A DNA stretch of 64,000 nucleotides from UBA5336 sp038745855 (GTDB lineage Bacteria; Pseudomonadota; Alphaproteobacteria; Caulobacterales; Hyphomonadaceae): assembly GCA_038745855.1 (NCBI GenBank), contig JBCDLC010000003.1:79445-143444 (forward strand), given 5' to 3'. This document shows positions 44,194 through 52,628 of this stretch, piece after piece. How positions within the stretch are numbered: position 1 is the first letter of the stretch; every line of letters starts with the position of its first letter. Under the pieces are notes generated by a model, which was not told where the DNA came from, did no database searches, and saw only the letters and a program-made list of their open reading frames with translations. The translations under genes and the position numbers were made by a program.

Positions 44194-44952
44194 ATGACCG
44201 AGCAGCTCACAAAGATCACCGAGCACCAGTGCGATGCCCCGCCCGCCAAGTATGACGATCTCAGCGTTCTCATGCTCAATTGCACGCTGACCCGGTCCCC
44301 CAACCTCTCGCACACCGAAGGCCTCATGAAGATCGCCGAGGGGATCTACCACGCCAACGGCGTCAAGACCGAGATCCTCCGCCCCGTCGACTATGAAATC
44401 CCTGCAGGCCTCGGCCTCGATTACACAGGGGTCGACCGCTACTCCCGCGACGACTGGCCAGAGATCCAGGCCAAGATCGACGCCTGTGACATCCTCATCA
44501 TCGGAACATCCGTCTGGCTCGGTGAGAAAAGCTCCGTGTGCAACCGCGTGCTCGAGCGGATGTATGGGTATACGCACAAGTTTAATGATCGAGGTCAGTA
44601 CAGGGACTATGGCAAGACCGGCGCGGTCCTGATCACGGGCAATGAAGACGGCGTGAAGCACTGCGCCATGAATGTGCTCTTCTCGCTCTCGCATATCGGC
44701 TACACGGTCCCGCCCCAGGCCGATGCGGGCTGGATGGGAGAAGCCGGCCCCGGCCCCTCCTATATGGACCCAGGCTCCGGCGGACCCGACAATGACTTCA
44801 CAAACCGCAACACCACGTTCCTCGTCTGGAACACGCTCCACGTCGCCCGCTGGCTCAAGGACAGCGGCGGCTTTCCCGCCCATGGCAACCAGCCAGACGC
44901 CTGGGATGCGGGCTGCAAGACAGACTTCCACAGCCCCGAACACAAGCGCTGA
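44194..44952 (+). CDS. Flavodoxin-like NAD(P)H-dependent oxidoreductase
   Basis: The 252-residue protein has the FMN-reductase fold: LSVLMLNCTLTRSPNLSHTE (phosphate loop region), ILIIGTSVWLGEKSSVCNRVLERM and AVLITGNEDGVKHCAMNVLF. It probably reduces quinones or flavins in the cytoplasm. ACGGAG lies 7 nt before the ATG at 44194. An upstream TTG frame from 44134 is not needed. Confidence 0.82.
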   Translation: MTEQLTKITEHQCDAPPAKYDDLSVLMLNCTLTRSPNLSHTEGLMKIAEGIYHANGVKTEILRPVDYEIPAGLGLDYTGVDRYSRDDWPEIQAKIDACDILIIGTSVWLGEKSSVCNRVLERMYGYTHKFNDRGQYRDYGKTGAVLITGNEDGVKHCAMNVLFSLSHIGYTVPPQADAGWMGEAGPGPSYMDPGSGGPDNDFTNRNTTFLVWNTLHVARWLKDSGGFPAHGNQPDAWDAGCKTDFHSPEHKR

Positions 44953-45075
44953 TCCAGCGCCCAATCCAACAGGTCAAAACGCCTTCACTTCGACGAAAGG
45001 CCATGAATAACAGCGCACAAAAGCCGGCTTACTGTAGGATAGAAACAGCCCAATCCCCACCCTTCCCGCTTGGGT

Positions 45076-45081
45076 TATAAT
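45076..45081 (+). promoter_or_regulatory. Possible -10 box giving a nearly leaderless transcript
   Basis: TATAAT lies 6 bp before the ATG at 45088, so transcription would start at or next to the start codon. No good -35 box was found. A similar TATACT (63741-63746) precedes the gene at 63756 by 9 bp. Confidence 0.35.
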
Positions 45082-45087
45082 GCGGGC

Positions 45088-45792
45088 ATGTCAGAGGCTT
45101 ATGACACCGCCCCGGAATTCGGTACCTTTGCAGCGCCCGTGCTGCAGAGGTTCCGCGCATGGGTGATCGCCCTCACGGGCCTTTTCGGCGCATACGGCGT
45201 ATCGGTCGCCCTGCCCTTTGGCGTGCGCCGCATGCTGCGCCGGGAATTGCGCCAACTCGAACGGGTCGCTCGCCGCTATGCGTGGCTCATGTCCTACGAC
45301 ATGAAGCTGCCGCCGCTCGCACCACCAGAATGTGCCGGCACCGACCAGCCCTCCGCGTCTGCCCAGGCCTCGCCCTCACCGCCAGGCGACGATAGCGATA
45401 CATCTCAAGACACGGGGCACCAAGCCAGCCCTTCCGGTTCCATCCCGCTGATGGAACCCCTCATGCCCATCAAGCCCATGGGTACTCCCGGTACGGACGG
45501 ACCCATCAGCGGCGACGCACCCAACGCCTCACCCGACCGGCCCGTGCCCATCGGGCATATGCTCAAGCGCCTCGCCGCCCTCCAGGATTTTGCCCACGAT
45601 CCGGTTCCGCTCGCCCGCCGCTACCTCTTCTGGCGCCGGGCCCAGCGCGCGGGCCGCATCACCCACCGCATCTTGCCGTTCCAGGTTCGCTACCCGCCTG
45701 AGAAAAGTGACACACCGATGTTGCCGACAACCCTCAGTTTCCTGCACCGAACCGTGCACTGCCGCGGCAGCCCAGATCCTGTGGCACCCTGA
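45088..45792 (+). CDS. Uncharacterised membrane-associated protein with Pro/Ser-rich middle
   Basis: The 234-residue protein has a hydrophobic segment (about 24-44, RAWVIALTGLFGAYGVSVAL), a basic helix (RRMLRRELRQLERVARRYAW), a low-complexity Pro/Ser/Asp-rich stretch (about 84-150) and a basic C-terminal part (LARRYLFWRRAQRAGRITHR). I do not recognise the family. The helix pattern LExxxRRxxxL resembles the gene at the right window edge (63756), which suggests two members of one family. No usable ribosome-binding site is seen. Confidence 0.65.
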   Translation: MSEAYDTAPEFGTFAAPVLQRFRAWVIALTGLFGAYGVSVALPFGVRRMLRRELRQLERVARRYAWLMSYDMKLPPLAPPECAGTDQPSASAQASPSPPGDDSDTSQDTGHQASPSGSIPLMEPLMPIKPMGTPGTDGPISGDAPNASPDRPVPIGHMLKRLAALQDFAHDPVPLARRYLFWRRAQRAGRITHRILPFQVRYPPEKSDTPMLPTTLSFLHRTVHCRGSPDPVAP

Positions 45793-45920
45793 CGGCGCAA
45801 AATCAGCCCCCAAACCGATCCGGCCCCAAAGCTGGAAACGCGAACGCGCGCCTGTTCGTCCGCGCCACGGATCATCCTGGGCTCGCAGGTCCCGTTTCAA
45901 CGACGTATGGTGCCGCCACC

Positions 45921-46634
45921 ATGGAAAACGAAACAAACCGCCCGTCCGTCCAGAACCAAACGTCCAACGATGAAGAAGTGGCCGCCGGCCCGGCTGCCGC
46001 CGTTGACGCCTACTTCTCAGAGCTGCTTGCCCCTGAAACCAGCGCGCTTACAGAAGCGCGTATCAAAACGGCAAAGCGCGGCATGCCGGCCCATGCCGTC
46101 TCTGCTGTTCAGGGCAAATTCCTGCACCTGCTCGTCAAAATCACCCATGCGAAACGCGTCCTCGAAATCGGAACGCTCGGCGGCTACAGTACCATCTGGA
46201 TGGCCGACGCCCTACCCGAAAATGGCGCCATCGACACGATCGAAATCGATCCCGATTACGCGGAAACAGCCCGGCAAAACCTGAAACGGGCGGGCCATGA
46301 CGGCGTCGTCACAGTCCATACAGGCAAGGCACTCGACATTCTTCCAACCCTGTCTGGGCCGTTTGACTTGATCTTCATCGACGCCGACAAACCCAACAAT
46401 CCGGCCTATCTCGATGCCGCGCTGACGCTGTCGCGCCCAGGCACGGTGATCATTGGTGACAATGTCGTTCGCGGCGGCGGCGTCGTCGACCCCGCCCCTT
46501 CCGACGAACGCGTTCGGGGCGTTCGTTCCTTCCTCCAGGCCCTGGCGCAGAACCCAAGGATCAGCGCAACCGCGGTCCAGACCACCGGCGAAAAAGGCTG
46601 GGACGGGTTTGCCATGGCGGTCGTGGCAAACTGA
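45921..46634 (+). CDS. Class I O-methyltransferase (caffeoyl-CoA OMT type)
   Basis: The 237-residue SAM enzyme has motif I VLEIGTLGGYSTIWMA (about 79-94), TIEIDPDYA as motif II, and FIDADKPNN (about 152-160), whose aspartates bind the metal of this cation-dependent family. The terminal FAMAVVAN is typical. It methylates small catechol-like or similar hydroxyls; the substrate is unknown. No operon partner is apparent; the gene on the right is convergent. Confidence 0.9.
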   Translation: MENETNRPSVQNQTSNDEEVAAGPAAAVDAYFSELLAPETSALTEARIKTAKRGMPAHAVSAVQGKFLHLLVKITHAKRVLEIGTLGGYSTIWMADALPENGAIDTIEIDPDYAETARQNLKRAGHDGVVTVHTGKALDILPTLSGPFDLIFIDADKPNNPAYLDAALTLSRPGTVIIGDNVVRGGGVVDPAPSDERVRGVRSFLQALAQNPRISATAVQTTGEKGWDGFAMAVVAN

Positions 46635-46714
46635 TGGCATACGCTGGAGATTCGGCGCCGGAAGTCAGAAGCGTCGCGCTCTGCCTCCCAAAAGACGCCC
46701 ATCCAGATCCGGCA

Positions 46715-47872
46715 TCACAACAGCCCCTCGCCCGCCATCCAATCCTTGCACAGCCCGGCGGCCATGCCCGCCAGTTCCGGCTTTTCGATATAGTAGTGAT
46801 CCGCCCCCTGAATATCATGGTACGCCTTGCGATCATGGCTCACCGCATCGAACAGGCGCTGGGCGTGGCTGGGCGTACAGGCCAGGTCGGCGGTATTGTT
46901 CACCACGAGGACGGGGCAGGAAATCCGCGCCGCATTCTTCTCCCCATGGGCATTCGTCGTCTCCAGGCCCCATTGGCTCAACCAGGACCGCAGCGTCGAA
47001 AACCGCGCCAGGCCAACCGGTCCATCATTCACGATCCGGGGCACACCCAGATAGCATTCCCGGGCTCGACGGTCAGAGGGGTCGACAGCCGGGTCCAGAA
47101 AGCGCGGATCGGCCATGGTGCCATGGGTTGTAAAACCCCGCTCCATATTCGGTTCGCCGTCTTCCTTGAGGCTCAGAAGCGTCTCCTTCACCCAGTCGGT
47201 GATGCGCTTGTTCCGCGCGACCTGCGCCTCCCGGTAACGGGTCAGGAACCCGGCATCATAGGGCGGCTGGTTGGGATTGGCCGGATCATAGATGTTCAGC
47301 GTCTGGTCCCGGTCGAACGGCGCATTCTCGTCCGTGATCGAAGGATCGATCCACTCGGTCAGCGTCGCCGCCCGGCTGACATGGGCCGCGAGCAGCATCA
47401 CGCCGTCCGCCTGCGGAAGATCCATCGCCGTCATGTCGAACGGGTCGCCGGCCGGCGTATGGGTCAGCGTGGGCGTCTCGGCCTGGTCCTGATAGAAGAG
47501 CGACAGCGAACCGCCGCCAGACCAACCGCCCAGGACGATGCGCTCATAACCAAAGCGCTTCTTGGCGTCGCGGATGCCCGCGCCCAGGTCAGCGGCGCAT
47601 TTCTCCATGATCAGCGCACTGTCATTCCCGCGGTAGCGCGTGTTGATGTAAAGGCAGTGCACGCCCATCGCCGCCAGCGCCGTCACCATCGGCAAGTATC
47701 CGCCCCCGCCCACCGGGTGAGAGAACGCGACAGCGGTCTTGCTTTCGCTTTTTTCGGGCCGGATGCGCATGCATTCGAGGAACACGGTGCCGACGGCCCC
47801 GCCATAGGTGTCCTTGAACCCCACCTCCTCGGTATAAACGAGTCCATATGTCTCTCGGACAACTTGTTCCAT
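46715..47872 (-). CDS. Alpha/beta hydrolase
   Basis: The 385-residue protein has the nucleophile elbow GGWSGGG (S118), an oxyanion-region SHPVGGGG, a likely acid in NNTADLAC and H in GADHYYIEK. Its length and the insert between strands fit hydrolases of the polyester or carboxyl-ester type in catabolic genomes. The ATG at 47872 is chosen because GGGAG is upstream; the longer frame from 47938 lacks a ribosome site. It is divergent from the VOC gene at 47957 with an 84-bp spacer. Confidence 0.8.
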   Translation of the reverse strand: MEQVVRETYGLVYTEEVGFKDTYGGAVGTVFLECMRIRPEKSESKTAVAFSHPVGGGGYLPMVTALAAMGVHCLYINTRYRGNDSALIMEKCAADLGAGIRDAKKRFGYERIVLGGWSGGGSLSLFYQDQAETPTLTHTPAGDPFDMTAMDLPQADGVMLLAAHVSRAATLTEWIDPSITDENAPFDRDQTLNIYDPANPNQPPYDAGFLTRYREAQVARNKRITDWVKETLLSLKEDGEPNMERGFTTHGTMADPRFLDPAVDPSDRRARECYLGVPRIVNDGPVGLARFSTLRSWLSQWGLETTNAHGEKNAARISCPVLVVNNTADLACTPSHAQRLFDAVSHDRKAYHDIQGADHYYIEKPELAGMAAGLCKDWMAGEGLL

Positions 47873-47956
47873 GTTCCCGGTTCTCCCTTGATTACCCAGC
47901 GAAAGCAGGCATCCTATGACCCTGAGCTCAGCACACAAACACCTGGAGCGCTACGC

Positions 47957-48646
47957 ATGATAAAGGTCAACGGAATCCACCACATCGCCATCATGGCTGG
48001 TGACATAAAAAAACATATCGAGTTCTTCACCGATGTCCTCGGCTGCAAGCTGTCGGCCTTCTTCGACATGCATGGTGTTCCAGGCGGCCTGCATGCCTTC
48101 ATGCACATGAACGACCATTCCTATTTCTCCGTCGTCCAGTTGCCGGGCATTGATGACATCCCCGTCGAAATGGGCGTGACCCATTCGGGCAATGGCGCAG
48201 GCCCCTCGGCTGCGGGCACGATGCAGCACCTCTCGTTCAACGTCGACACCGACGAAGACCTCCTCGCCATCCGCGACCGGATCCGCAAGAAAGGCGTCAA
48301 TGTGATCGGCCCGATCGACCACGGCATGTGCACCTCGATCTACTTTGCTGGCCCAGATCACCTCACCCTCGAAGTCGCCGTCGGCCGCGGTGACGTGGAC
48401 CAGAACGCCTGGGTCGATCCCGCCGTTTGCGAGCGGGCCGGAATGACGCCGGAAGAGGTGCAGCGCTACATGCACCCCGACGACTACGCCGGCGAAGGCG
48501 GCACGGTGGGCCAGCCGCCCTACGACCCGGAAAAGCCCCACCAGATGTATCCGAAGGAAGTCTACCAAAAGATGCTCGCCGCTCCGGATGCGGTCATCAC
48601 GGCAACGGCCAGCTACGCCGAACCGCCCGTCAAGCCGGCGGCCTAA
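47957..48646 (+). CDS. VOC-family protein (glyoxalase fold), 229 residues
   Basis: The VOC fold occupies about residues 1-145. IHHIAIMAGDIKKHIEFF (H8 or H9), MQHLSFNV and LTLEVAV (Glu) supply a plausible His-His-Glu metal site. A C-terminal extension (about 150-229) rich in Pro, Asp and Gly is longer than in most relatives. GGAG lies 9 nt before the ATG. Its stop overlaps the convergent coiled-coil gene by 4 bp. It could be a ring-cleavage dioxygenase-type or lyase-type enzyme. Confidence 0.82.
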   Translation: MIKVNGIHHIAIMAGDIKKHIEFFTDVLGCKLSAFFDMHGVPGGLHAFMHMNDHSYFSVVQLPGIDDIPVEMGVTHSGNGAGPSAAGTMQHLSFNVDTDEDLLAIRDRIRKKGVNVIGPIDHGMCTSIYFAGPDHLTLEVAVGRGDVDQNAWVDPAVCERAGMTPEEVQRYMHPDDYAGEGGTVGQPPYDPEKPHQMYPKEVYQKMLAAPDAVITATASYAEPPVKPAA

Positions 48647-50196
48647 AACCCGCCGCCGGTCCTGAAACCTCCGCGCCTGCCACCGATTTTCGGCAGGCGT
48701 TTCGGGAGGGAAGCCTTACGGCCCGACCGGCGGGATGAGGGGAATCCGCCGCCGGGAAATCCCCCAAAAGGCGAGCCGCCCCGCCCCCGGGCGCGGCCGC
48801 CACCAGACCGGGCGACCTCTTTCAGGATCTCCCATCCGACATCCTGAACAAGTTCGGGAAGCCCAGACGTCCGGCGGCGATTGGCGCCGCCAAAACGTGG
48901 ATGCGCCTTCGGTTGCCTGCGGCGCATCTTGCGCTTGAGAGACCGCACCGCATCTTCGGGCCGAAGCCGTCCTGCCAACAGGGCATCGAGCGCGCCGTCC
49001 AGGGCTGAGCCGGCAAAGGTGGCATAGGGGCTATCGAGCTGCTGGAGTTTGAAGAGCCGCCTGAAGCGCTCAAGCGTGTCGAGGGCCTGCCGGCGAAGGC
49101 GCGGCGCTTCAGCAAGGTCATCCCGGCGCATGTCAAGCGCCATCTCCTGACGGCGCAGGGTGACCAGTTGATCAACCAACTGGTCGTCATCGGCGGTGAC
49201 GGTCTGGGTGACCAGGAGGCGGAGGTCGGGGAAACTGGCCTGCTTCAGCGCTTCCGCAAGGCGGAGGCGGGCCGCATGGGCCGGCCCCCGGTCGCCGGCT
49301 TCCGCGGCGGCATGGGCGTCGGCCAGGGCCAGGTGCTCAGCCTCCGCCGTTTCGATGCGGGCGTCGAGATCGGCCAGCGCTCCCCGCGCCGTCTCCACAG
49401 CGGCCTCCAGCGCGGCCGCCCCGGCCGCTTGCAGGGCATCATGCTCGGCGGTCTCCAGCGCCAGCTGCGCCTCGGCCTCGGCTGCTTCCATGCGGCTGAC
49501 ATGGCCAGCGATGCGGCCTGGCAACGCGGTAAGCCGGTCATAATTTCGATAGGCCCGGTCATAGCGGCAGAGCCGTGCGACCCAACCATCGAGGAAGCGA
49601 AACGGAGGAGAAGCCTCATAATCGACTGTCCGGAACTTCCGCTTCCAAAGATACATGAAAAGGGGATCGGCCTCATAGGGCGCCCCCTTTTCGATGCGGT
49701 CTTCCTGGGCAATGAGATGCTTCTGCCGCGCCCGCTCCGTCACCGCCTCGGCCTCGGCGGCCGCTTCGACCAAGGCCTGGTAGTCGGCGCGCTCTTCAAG
49801 CGACGCCTCGACCTCGGCAACAGCGGTCTCGTATTGGTCAATCGCCTCATCAAGGGCAGCGGCGCCTGCCTGGCGGTCTTCCTCAAGTGCGGCGATCTCA
49901 CCGGTCCGCGCTTCGAGGTCCTTCACCAGCGTAGCGATATAGGTGTCCTGCTTATCGAGCAGTGCAGCCACTTCGCCATCAAGGGCCTTGAGCGCGGCAA
50001 GCCTGTCACTGGCGCCGGGCTGGTCGAGTTGAAGCGCGGCCAGGCCGAGATACGCTGCGGCCTGCGCCTGCCGTACCCGGGCCATATCACCATCGGCCGA
50101 TTTCTCGGTCTCAATCGCATCGGTCAAAGCCCGGCGCGCGCCGGCAAGGCCCTTGTCCAGCCGGGTGAGCGCTGCGCGTCCATCAAGCGTTGGCAT
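48643..50196 (-). CDS. Coiled-coil protein with Gly/Arg/Phe-rich C-terminal tail (operon gene 3)
   Basis: The 517-residue protein is mostly predicted alpha-helical coiled coil (about 1-150 and 215-400), rich in Ala, Glu, Leu and Arg. A short aromatic segment lies at about 160-205 (LFMYLWKRKFRTVDYE). The last about 54 residues are low complexity: GGGRARGRGGSPFGGFPGGG, then basic KRLPKIGGRRGGFRTGGGF, resembling eukaryotic RGG/FG tails that bind RNA or form condensates. No family is recognised and there is no signal peptide or membrane segment. It lies 6 bp after the DUF6384-like gene, so it is in the same operon. Confidence 0.7.
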   Translation of the reverse strand: MPTLDGRAALTRLDKGLAGARRALTDAIETEKSADGDMARVRQAQAAAYLGLAALQLDQPGASDRLAALKALDGEVAALLDKQDTYIATLVKDLEARTGEIAALEEDRQAGAAALDEAIDQYETAVAEVEASLEERADYQALVEAAAEAEAVTERARQKHLIAQEDRIEKGAPYEADPLFMYLWKRKFRTVDYEASPPFRFLDGWVARLCRYDRAYRNYDRLTALPGRIAGHVSRMEAAEAEAQLALETAEHDALQAAGAAALEAAVETARGALADLDARIETAEAEHLALADAHAAAEAGDRGPAHAARLRLAEALKQASFPDLRLLVTQTVTADDDQLVDQLVTLRRQEMALDMRRDDLAEAPRLRRQALDTLERFRRLFKLQQLDSPYATFAGSALDGALDALLAGRLRPEDAVRSLKRKMRRRQPKAHPRFGGANRRRTSGLPELVQDVGWEILKEVARSGGGRARGRGGSPFGGFPGGGFPSSRRSGRKASLPKRLPKIGGRRGGFRTGGGF

Positions 50197-50202
50197 GGCC
50201 GC

Positions 50203-51171
50203 TCACCATTCGAGGATTGCCCCACCCGGGGTCGAGACGGCGTAATCAGGGTAAAGACGGCCGGTCTTCTTCTCGCCGATAATCGCATTGTCGATGATGC
50301 GGTCCTCCCGTTTGTCAGCGGCCATGGCATCGAACACAGACCGCGACACCCGCTGCCCCCAACGCGTCACCCGCGCCGACCGCCGATCCTCCTCGCTGGA
50401 AACCGGCACCTCAATCACCCGGCCCGCGCCGTCGACCGCTTCGACGATCAGATAGAAATTATTGATCGACGGATCATCGACCGCCTCACGGAAGACGCCG
50501 GAGAAGTCATTGGGGTCCTGGACAATGCGAACCCGATAGGACGCAGCAAGATCTGCCTCGAGCGTGTTGAGCGATGCAATCGCCGCTTCCGCGCCCGCTG
50601 CGTCTCCGGCCTCAAGGGCGTCTCGACCATCGCGTTCGAGCGCGTCGGCTGCGCGATCTGCGCCAGGATCTTCGCTGACCTCGTTGACCCCTTGCCGGGC
50701 GGCCGTCAACGCCGCCGGAAGCGTCGTGTTCAACGCAGCGATCGCCGCTCGTTCCCGCGCCCGCTCAGGTCCAGCGACGCCCACCTGGTAGATCCCCAAC
50801 CCCCCGATCACCACCGCAAGCGCCGCTGCGGCCGGTTTCCACCACCGGTCACGGCCGATGTAGATCAACGCCAGCCGGCGACCCAGGCCCGGCGGCGTTG
50901 GGGTATAAGCGAAGCGCTTTTCCTCAAGCGCCTGGACGCCGTCGCGGAGGATGCGCTCAGGCACATCGATCCCCTGTGCGCTGTAGATATCTTTCAGCCG
51001 CTCGACAAGATCATCGGCCCGGCTCCCGGCATCCAGCTCCCGGGCGAGAAGCTGCTCACGGTGACGGATCGTGTCGACCACATCCATCGCCATCAACACC
51101 TCGTCGAGGGGTTGGTCTGTACCCTCGGCCGGACCGGCGGGCTGGGAAGATGACGTGTCCGCCTTGCTCAA
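50203..51171 (-). CDS. DUF6384-like single-pass membrane protein (operon gene 2)
   Basis: The 322-residue protein has a cytoplasmic helical N-terminus (about 20-90, DEVLMAMDVVDTIRHREQLL), one membrane segment (about 112-131) and an outer helical plus mixed domain (about 135-322, ending STPGGAILEW). The layout and motifs resemble DUF6384 family members, which have no known function. It lies 11 bp after gene 1 and 6 bp before gene 3, so the three products are probably made together. Confidence 0.7.
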   Translation of the reverse strand: MSKADTSSSQPAGPAEGTDQPLDEVLMAMDVVDTIRHREQLLARELDAGSRADDLVERLKDIYSAQGIDVPERILRDGVQALEEKRFAYTPTPPGLGRRLALIYIGRDRWWKPAAAALAVVIGGLGIYQVGVAGPERARERAAIAALNTTLPAALTAARQGVNEVSEDPGADRAADALERDGRDALEAGDAAGAEAAIASLNTLEADLAASYRVRIVQDPNDFSGVFREAVDDPSINNFYLIVEAVDGAGRVIEVPVSSEEDRRSARVTRWGQRVSRSVFDAMAADKREDRIIDNAIIGEKKTGRLYPDYAVSTPGGAILEW

Positions 51172-51182
51172 GGCCTGTCAGC

Positions 51183-52379
51183 CTAGCCCTTGGGCAACAG
51201 CGCCGCCGCAGCGCCCTGCTCTACCAGCGCTGTCATCCGGCGCTTGCCGTCCTCGACCGCGTCCCGGATTTCCTCGGAGTTCTTGGTAGCCTTCTCCCGC
51301 ATCTCCGCGATGATAGCCTGGGTCCTTTCCTGGTAGGTGACCACCGCATCCACCAGCACCTTCACCGATGCGGCAGAGACCGTCGGCCCATAGCCTGCCC
51401 GGGTGGCCGCTTCCTGCACCTCGTTGCCGATCTCCGCCAGCACCTCACGCGACCGGTCAACACCCTGCTTCATGGCGTTCAGCGTCTCGGTGCTCTCATG
51501 CAGACCATGCAGGCCGGTGAACGATGCGGTGAGGGCTGTCAGCACGATCTCATTGGTCGAGAAGAAGCTGACCGACTGGGCGTAGATCCGCTCCTTTGCG
51601 TTTGTGGTCTGAACCAGGCGCGCCATGATCACATCGGAGGTATTGTAGCCGATAGTGATGTTGTCGGAGAGGTCCTTGGCGATCTGGTAGCGTTTCTCTT
51701 CCGCCTGGAGCGCTCGGAGTTGCTCATCCCGCGCCAGCTCCAGCTTGGCCCGTTCCGCCGGGTCTTCGCCGATATAACCGGCCACCTTTGCAACCGCCGC
51801 ATTCACGTCGGCCCGCGCGTCTTCCAGTTCCATCTCGGCAACGATCAGCACTTCCAACGCGAGCACTTCCGATTGCTTCAACGCGCCGCGGAAATCGAGA
51901 TAGGCCTCAAGGATCGTCTGTTCCCGGTCGATCTGGTCAGCGGTCTCTTCCTGCACTTCAAGATAGAGATCCTTGATCTTGCCGAAGCGGCTCGCGATGT
52001 CCCCGCGGGTCATCTTCATCCAGGCGGTGGAGACCCGCTCCATCGTCGAGATTTTGCCGTCGGCATACTGCTGGACCAGCCCCTTCGCATCATCCCGAAT
52101 GGAGGTGAACGCCTTCGTGATCCCCTCGTAGCGATCGGAAATGACAACGCCGGACACCTGCTCGCGGACCACATCATTGAACCGGCCCATCTCATCGAGC
52201 GTACGAGCGATCGCGGCGATCTTGTCAGGGGCCAGTTCACTGATCTGTTCGAGCAGGGCAACGATAGGCTCAGGCGCTTTCTTGGCCCGTTTCGGCGCCA
52301 GCCCCACTTCGCGCAGCCCGCCCAAGGCCCTGTCGAGATACTCCAGCGCGCTCGGGCTGTCGTCCTGCTCGTCTACCAT
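51183..52379 (-). CDS. Cytoplasmic coiled-coil protein (operon gene 1)
   Basis: The 398-residue protein lacks a signal peptide and membrane segment and is almost entirely helical (EYLDRALGGLREVG, then long Ala/Glu/Lys stretches with heptad spacing). Its overall shape resembles TelA-type or cell-surface-annotated coiled-coil proteins, but no diagnostic motif was found. The start at 52379 is selected by AGGAGG 10 nt upstream; 77 extra codons before it are not supported and overlap the leader of the GMC gene. It leads the three-gene operon and is divergent from the GMC oxidoreductase. Confidence 0.7.
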   Translation of the reverse strand: MVDEQDDSPSALEYLDRALGGLREVGLAPKRAKKAPEPIVALLEQISELAPDKIAAIARTLDEMGRFNDVVREQVSGVVISDRYEGITKAFTSIRDDAKGLVQQYADGKISTMERVSTAWMKMTRGDIASRFGKIKDLYLEVQEETADQIDREQTILEAYLDFRGALKQSEVLALEVLIVAEMELEDARADVNAAVAKVAGYIGEDPAERAKLELARDEQLRALQAEEKRYQIAKDLSDNITIGYNTSDVIMARLVQTTNAKERIYAQSVSFFSTNEIVLTALTASFTGLHGLHESTETLNAMKQGVDRSREVLAEIGNEVQEAATRAGYGPTVSAASVKVLVDAVVTYQERTQAIIAEMREKATKNSEEIRDAVEDGKRRMTALVEQGAAAALLPKG

Positions 52380-52628
52380 TCCACCGGTCCTCCTCGTCCA
52401 AGATTTACAGGTGGCGCAGGCGCAGGCGAAGCACAAGGGCTCACCCCTGGCGCGCGTACAGCCGCACAGACGGTCGTCGGCGGTGCGCAGGTCCGAGCCG
52501 GTGCGAATAGCGGTGTGGGAGCGCGTGAAAGCCGCATCGCAGGTGTCTTTTCTTTCCCAGCGACATGGGCCTACTCTCACGGCAAATCTGGCGAAGCTTG
52601 TCGCCAGCAATTGGGAGACAAAGGCACA

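Noticed and set aside
46634..47956. Upstream extension of the VOC gene at 47957
   Set aside because: The extension is antisense to the alpha/beta hydrolase. The VOC fold starts at MIKVNGIHH, with GGAG just before it.
50898..52628. Upstream extension of the GMC gene (frame of 1,119 residues)
   Set aside because: The part before 52629 is antisense to the coiled-coil operon, and GMC homology begins at MGKAYDYIICG.
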